Source: Rhizophlyctis rosea (lineage: Eukaryota; Chytridiomycota; Chytridiomycetes; Rhizophlyctidales; Rhizophlyctidaceae). From it: a stretch of 21,828 nt of DNA. The stretch lies in assembly GCA_027596075.1 (NCBI GenBank), contig JADGJC010000507.1:1-21828 (forward strand), written 5' to 3'. A program made the position numbers and the translations under genes. Positions 18,435 through 21,828 of this stretch are shown one piece after another. Under the pieces are notes generated by a model. The model was given only the letters and a program-made list of their open reading frames with translations, was not told the DNA's origin and ran no database searches. Every line of letters starts with the position of its first letter. Within the stretch, counting starts at the first letter, position 1.

Positions 18435-18737
18435 TCATTCTTCTGATAAAAAGTTTTCTAGATTTTTCGATTCAGATTCAATAGAAACGATTCTGTATCT
18501 GGCCAATTTCCATGGTCGTTTTGATTGCCCATTTCTCAATTTACAAAGAGTCGCAATGGTACAATGGAATTTGTCGGCCATGGACTGGAAGGATGGGAAA
18601 TCGCCTACATGTTGTTCCTTTCCCATATGGTCGTTGAGGTAGACCCTCCATTTTTTCACTGTCTGTACACATCCCTTTGGTCGGCCAATTGGATTTTTAA
18701 CATTGGTCAATGTTTCGATATCAGAAATTTCAGTCAT
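18435..18737 (-). CDS. Small basic DNA-binding-like protein, 100 aa
   Basis: ATG at 18737, TAA at 18435, intact. NPIGRPKGCVQTVKKW carries a GRPKG core like an AT-hook. FQSMADKFHCTIATLCKLRN has the spacing of a helix-turn-helix (MADKFHCTIATLCKL), followed by GQSKRPWKLARYRIVSI, similar in style to the DNA-binding modules of homing endonucleases (IENR/NUMOD1 type). No nuclease residues are visible. I infer a transcription regulator or DNA-binding accessory protein of the element. It lies 81 bp upstream of the polymerase on the same strand. A TATATAT box is present 24-30 nt upstream of its ATG (18761-18767), and repeated near-palindromes sit about 110-270 bp upstream, candidate binding sites for it. 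Confidence 0.55.
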   Translation of the reverse strand: MTEISDIETLTNVKNPIGRPKGCVQTVKKWRVYLNDHMGKEQHVGDFPSFQSMADKFHCTIATLCKLRNGQSKRPWKLARYRIVSIESESKNLENFLSEE

Positions 18738-18760
18738 TATATGTGATAAAGATAAATCGA

Positions 18761-18767
18761 TATATAT
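18761..18767 (-). promoter_or_regulatory. TATATAT box upstream of the 100-aa gene
   Basis: ATATATATCGA on the minus strand lies 24-30 nt before ATG 18737. Spacing like that of the polymerase and 52-aa genes implies very short leaders, a viral-type promoter layout. Confidence 0.45.
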
Positions 18768-18848
18768 TCTTTGATATAGGGATAGAAAATAAAAAAATCA
18801 AATCTAAACGCGTTCGTTCAACTTTGCTAGTCTATGGTTGGTCGATGG

Positions 18849-18903
18849 GTTGATGTCCTGACATTAACAGGTTGATGTCGTGACATTAACGGGTCAATGT
18901 CGG
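18849..18903. repeat. 22-bp-spaced tandem near-palindromes (operator-like)
   Basis: GTTGATGTCCTGACATTAAC (18849-18868) and GTTGATGTCGTGACATTAAC (18871-18890), then a partial third unit GTCAATGTCGG (18893). Each unit is a near-palindrome with half-site GTTRATGTC. The regular 22-bp step is two helical turns, so bound proteins would lie on the same face of DNA. Confidence 0.8.
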
Positions 18904-18991
18904 AAGGTCCGTGGCGCCCGTGGCTTACGTCAGCCTTATGTAAGAATCACGTGACTAAATATACATATTTAAGCTTATTAGACATTAATGG

Positions 18992-19011
18992 GTTAATATC
19001 GCGATGTCAAC
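18992..19011. repeat. Further copy of the near-palindrome
   Basis: GTTAATATCGCGATGTCAAC at 18992-19011 fits the same GTTRATRTCG half-site arranged as an inverted pair. It lies just downstream of the spliced gene's stop codon and upstream of the 100-aa gene. Confidence 0.7.
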
Positions 19012-19027
19012 ACATTAATATCTTACC

Positions 19028-20129
19028 TCACTCGCCACCGGCAGGGGCAGTGGTATTAGTGGAACCGGAAGTCGCACCACCTCTAGTAGCTCCTCCTCGT
19101 CCGCGCCCGCCTCTGCCGCCACGACCACCACGAGTAGCTTGAGCTGTCGCTGTGATTGTTTATGTTAGTGTTGGTAGAGATCGTGTATGATGATACACTC
19201 ACCAGTCACTTCAGGTTGCTCGCCGATGACTTGAACGTCCGGTTCTTCCACAGGCGTATAGTCGTCAGAAGAGTGGGGTTGAGGTTGTGTTCCAGATGGT
19301 CCGGCTTCATCCAAAGGGCCTTGGTCAGTACGAGAGCGTTGGTCACGGTGGGCGGTACTAGGTGTGGTGGGGCTGCTTTGGTGGCGTTTCAGGTCTCTAA
19401 CGAAATTCCCAATAATCCTAACTTGTTCGGCCATGGGTGAAACGGCACTTTCTATCATTTGGGCAATCTCTCCTCTTGAAGGAGTTTCAATTTCGTCGTC
19501 TACAAACTCTTCATCTCCGTCGTCAAGGAAATCTTGGTCGGATTGGGTTGGGTCATCTGCATAATCGTCTTCATAGTCTAGCATTAGGCGACGACTATAG
19601 TTACCGCGAGAAGTATCGTTCAGCGGTTCTTGGTAAAGTACACTACCATCTTCTAATTGAACGCCCCGTACTCTATCACTCAAGCCGGTATCAGAGCGAC
19701 GGCGGTGGGTGTGAATGGGAGCCACTGGTGTAGTAGAGCGACCAGACTAGATAGTTTGTTAGTTTGAAAAAAAGAAGAATCTCATAAAATATTAATGCCA
19801 CATACCCGTGAACTGCCCCCCGATGCGTGAGATAAGTTGGAACGACGCGGCGGGGTGGAGAGACTTTCAAGTCTGCGCTTACTTTTGTTGATTACCTCAT
19901 CGAGCTCTGCACGACGCTCGTTTATACGAAACAACATGTCGGTCCATTGACGTCGTTTGATTTGTCCTGACCGCCGAACGAAAGCTTCGATTTGTCTGAG
20001 GTCGCTAGCCGTCATGAAGTCCATGTGGTCCATTAGTCTTTGATACATGTCTACTTGAAATAAACCTATGTGTTTATCCAGAGCGGTAAAGGTACGCTCC
20101 TTGTATCGTTTCTAGTCAGCGTCGCTCAT
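19028..20129 (-). CDS. Spliced element gene with acidic middle and RGG-box tail; in-frame TAG at codon 6
   Basis: Three exons: 20129-19806, 19746-19203, 19149-19028. Intron 1 (19805-19747, 59 nt) has GTATGT, a CTAAC branch and CTAG; intron 2 (19202-19150, 53 nt) has GTGAGT, CACTAAC and ACAG. The exon lengths (324, 544, 122) add to an exact number of codons (330). The start MSDAD is followed by TAG at 20114-20112, then the frame continues KRYKERTFTALDKHIGLFQV to MYQRLMDHM. Translation could also begin at ATG 20048. The N-terminal part is helical and basic, the middle is Ser-rich then strongly acidic (DYEDDYADD, DFLDDGDEEFVDDEI), and exon 3 encodes an RGG/RG-rich tail, typical of RNA- or nucleic-acid-binding proteins. 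I do not recognise the family. It is the only element gene here with clear introns. Confidence 0.7.
20112..20114 (-). other. In-frame TAG after five codons of the spliced gene
   Basis: ATG-AGC-GAC-GCT-GAC-TAG. The frame is then open through all of exon 1, and the residues upstream of the next Met look coding, so this TAG most likely replaced a sense codon. The next in-frame ATG is at 20048. Confidence 0.7.
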
Positions 20130-20145
20130 TGTTGCAATGTGGTTG

Positions 20146-20188
20146 TGTTGACGCGCTGATGTCGAGTGGTTGATGTCGGCTGGTCAAC
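20146..20188. repeat. Near-palindrome copies in the leader of the spliced gene
   Basis: GTTGATGTCGGCTGGTCAAC at 20169-20188, and a weaker GTTGACGCGCTGATGTCG from 20147. They share the GTTGATGTCG half-site with the copies near 18,850-19,010. They lie between the TATA box (20218-20225) and the ATG (20129) of the spliced gene, where a bound protein would interfere with transcription. Confidence 0.65.
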
Positions 20189-20217
20189 ATTCTAAAATTT
20201 TTGTGCTACCGTGGCGC

Positions 20218-20225
20218 TTTTTATA
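20218..20225 (-). promoter_or_regulatory. TATA box of the spliced gene
   Basis: TATAAAAA on the minus strand within GGGATTATAAAAAGCGCC, about 90 nt upstream of ATG 20129. Confidence 0.5.
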
Positions 20226-20345
20226 ATCCCAGACAAAGCTGTGGAATGTGAATCGAAATTGCGGTAAAATGTCCGACAAAACATTGTATGTCCATTGTTG
20301 TACGTAATCAATGCCAATGAGGGGTCACAAGGGTTCATGAACTAA

Positions 20346-20504
20346 TCACACAACGTAAACACGCCTGGCGCCACGTACCGGAGCCCTGCGACGCTCTGCA
20401 AGCCGCTTACGATTGATTCCCTGCCAGTATTTCTTGAGACCCTTTGGCATCGCACCTGTATGCACCAAAGGTTTTCGAGCGTGAGTTTTCCTATGTCTTA
20501 CCAT
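20346..20504 (-). CDS. Very basic 52-aa protein, possible core/packaging protein
   Basis: ATG 20504 to TGA 20348-20346. The product is 52 residues with about one third Arg/Lys and only one acidic residue (MVRHRKTHARKPLVHTGAMP; KKYWQGINRKRLAERRR; VRGARRVYVV). KGLKKYW followed by a basic helix is reminiscent of small basic virion proteins in DNA viruses and virus-like elements, where such proteins condense DNA. Its place immediately downstream of the capsid-like gene supports this. A TATA-like ATTATATATT (20550-20541) stands 37 nt upstream. No homologue can be named from sequence alone. Confidence 0.65.
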   Translation of the reverse strand: MVRHRKTHARKPLVHTGAMPKGLKKYWQGINRKRLAERRRAPVRGARRVYVV

Positions 20505-20540
20505 GATTGTAGATGTGTGTATCTAACCATAAGCTACGAA

Positions 20541-20550
20541 AATATATAAT
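20541..20550 (-). promoter_or_regulatory. TATA-like box of the 52-aa gene; adjacent palindrome
   Basis: ATTATATATT on the minus strand, 37-46 nt before ATG 20504. The perfect palindrome GGTTGTCAACC (20555-20565) lies directly upstream, between this box and the stop of the capsid-like gene. Confidence 0.5.
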
Positions 20551-20574
20551 TTGAGGTTGTCAACCAAAAGAGAT

Positions 20575-21828
20575 CTACCAGACCGGAGTCAAACTTGGGC
20601 CGTTCTTGCTGATGGAAAACACTTGGTCTGTTACGAAATACACCTCTAGACTCTTGTCATTGGCCAATGGAGGTGGAATGTTATTCAGATAATCGGGACT
20701 TTCCGGGATAGTGCTAAGCGTGATTCCAAATTGTCCAGAAAGGACGGACAATCCATCACCAAAAGCAGACAGGCTATCTTTGAGATTAAACCGGAATTGC
20801 CAGGAACGAGCCCTTGACCTATTACCCGCATCTCCAATACCGGAGTCGTTGTCAAACAAGCGCATAGCGGGAACTTGAGCCATATTGCTAGGGTCACGAT
20901 GCCTAAATGCAAGTACGTACAGTTCTGGGTCCTGGGGACTGTAGGAGATACCTCTACTTTCTGGGATTCTCCTGCCTCCAACATTGAAGGAAATGGTTCG
21001 AATATTCATGTCCGGAGAATAACTCAATTTGTCAATCACTGTCGGTTGGTTATTGTACGTGACTGGTGTTGGATTCGGGTCGTTTCCCAGAACCATGACG
21101 CTCGATATGGATTTTACGTGACCGGTGTCAACCTGCAAAGTGAACAAAGATGAATTATTTGCTTGGAAACTTTGGTATCGTACCGTTTGGATGGGTCGCT
21201 TGAACACCTCTCCACGGTCGAGTTGACGGGCCTTTTCGGTCCAGTAGCCTTCTGGCGGACGGGTCATGACGCATATCATCTCCACATTGCGCCACACTTC
21301 ATTGTTGATTCTGGTATCGGTAGCATTTTGAACAGGAGCAGGCTCATTGATGGGGTAAATTTCCGAAATATAGGTCGTTAGCATCAATTCAATATCAAGA
21401 CCAGAAGTTCCAAGGAGTGGAAGTTCCAGTGTGTCCATACCACGCACGGCGTTTTGCAATTGGTGCAAGGCGTAACGTGTGTAATACTGTCCAGTGGCAT
21501 CTGGTTTCAGGAACGCTTGTCTTTGGTCTTCAGTCGCTTCTCCATTGATGAAGTACGAAACACCTTCAGCCTTGGCGAGAAAAATCTTATGCTCTAAACT
21601 TGAATTTGCGTATTCGTGTGCCACATAGCGATTGTAATTCTGGATTTCTTCAACGAGTTTCCCGTGAGTGGTCGTCCTCAAAGTCTTGATTGCTGACGTC
21701 TTCCCGGAGATTGCTCCTGCTGCTGCAGTGCCCGTATATTTATTTCCACCCACTCTAGCCTCGGGTTTCCATTTCAAGAAAATCTGGTTTGGGTGGAGAA
21801 TACAGTCTTCGTCAAACAATTTGAAGTT
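20575..21828 (-). CDS. Capsid-like protein (probable double jelly-roll major capsid protein), 5'-truncated by the window edge
   Basis: The frame is open at the window edge and ends in TAG at 20577-20575, giving 417 residues of the C-terminal part. The apparent start at 21819 is a TTG inside the frame, so the real start is outside. The protein is rich in beta-strand-like segments without a signal peptide or membrane segment (SLFTLQVDTGHVKSISSVMV; MNIRTISFNVGGRRIP; PELYVLAFRHRDPSN; WQFRFNLKDSLSAFG). The end, LEVYFVTDQVFSISKNG, resembles the last strands of Polinton and PLV major capsid proteins. Pro and Asn-rich loops fit a virion protein. A penton/minor capsid or another structural role is possible. 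The frame is intact. Confidence 0.6.
   Translation of the reverse strand, partial: NFKLFDEDCILHPNQIFLKWKPEARVGGNKYTGTAAAGAISGKTSAIKTLRTTTHGKLVEEIQNYNRYVAHEYANSSLEHKIFLAKAEGVSYFINGEATEDQRQAFLKPDATGQYYTRYALHQLQNAVRGMDTLELPLLGTSGLDIELMLTTYISEIYPINEPAPVQNATDTRINNEVWRNVEMICVMTRPPEGYWTEKARQLDRGEVFKRPIQTVRYQSFQANNSSLFTLQVDTGHVKSISSVMVLGNDPNPTPVTYNNQPTVIDKLSYSPDMNIRTISFNVGGRRIPESRGISYSPQDPELYVLAFRHRDPSNMAQVPAMRLFDNDSGIGDAGNRSRARSWQFRFNLKDSLSAFGDGLSVLSGQFGITLSTIPESPDYLNNIPPPLANDKSLEVYFVTDQVFSISKNGPSLTPVW

Noticed and set aside
18849..19011. CRISPR array
   Set aside because: The repeats are near-palindromes at 22-bp steps without spacers of uniform unique sequence, and the setting is eukaryotic.
1577..20129. 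A reassigned genetic code in which stop codons are read as amino acids
   Set aside because: Only one or a few stops occur per gene, none in the 1302-, 369- and 417-codon element genes, and all three stops also end genes normally. Point mutation or assembly error explains the data more simply; kept only as a low-probability alternative.
1..21828. tRNA or rRNA genes
   Set aside because: No cloverleaf with a T-loop GGTTCGAATCC-type box or rRNA-like sequence was noticed; a covariance search would be decisive.

Overview
The window looks like a piece of a nuclear eukaryotic genome, most likely an early-diverging fungus or a fungus-like protist. The grounds are short GT-AG introns (about 53-80 nt) with CTAAC-type branch points, a fungal-style GAF hybrid histidine kinase, a cyclin, an F-box gene and a Thr-linked Cys-rich secreted protein. 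The species is not identified. No bacterial operon, tRNA, rRNA or CRISPR array was seen.

Left part (1 to about 12,420), host-like and visibly richer in G+C. In order: an 11-bp tandem repeat; an unassigned ORF (895-1377); a hybrid histidine kinase with a receiver domain (1577-4122, +); a double NUMOD4/HNH homing-endonuclease-like gene (5187-4168, -); a small unassigned gene (5666-5307, -); a secreted Cys-rich protein (6069-6617, +); a cyclin (7036-7920, +); a Pro/Ser-rich, probably spliced gene (9011-7988, -); and an F-box frame leading into a multi-exon coiled-coil gene (10363-12420, +). Nearly every gene here has one or a few in-frame stops (TGA, TAG and TAA all occur) or a one-base frame change, while the protein reads on sensibly on both sides. 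The simplest reading is a block of young pseudogenes. Assembly error, or readthrough, remain possible.

Right part (about 12,830 to 21,828, all on the minus strand, more A+T-rich) is one flank of a Polinton/Maverick-class or related protein-primed-polymerase DNA element. Reading leftward in transcription order: a capsid-like protein cut by the window edge; a 52-aa very basic protein; a spliced gene with two short introns and an RGG-box tail; a 100-aa small DNA-binding-like protein; a 1302-aa protein-primed family B DNA polymerase; a DDE (retroviral-type) integrase; and a small F-box-like ORF. The last three are packed end to end with TGATG / ATGATG stop-start overlaps. Several element genes have a TATATA-type box close to the start codon.

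Most unusual points: (i) a 20-bp near-palindrome, GTTRATRTCG-type, repeated at 22-bp spacing and in further copies in the two intergenic stretches on either side of the spliced gene, next to a small DNA-binding-like gene, which suggests an element-encoded regulatory circuit; (ii) termination-reinitiation style overlaps in a eukaryotic element; (iii) introns in only one of the element's genes; (iv) the series of isolated stops in otherwise intact frames. The left end of the element must lie between about 12,420 and 12,827, but I could not see its terminal repeat because the other end is outside the window.
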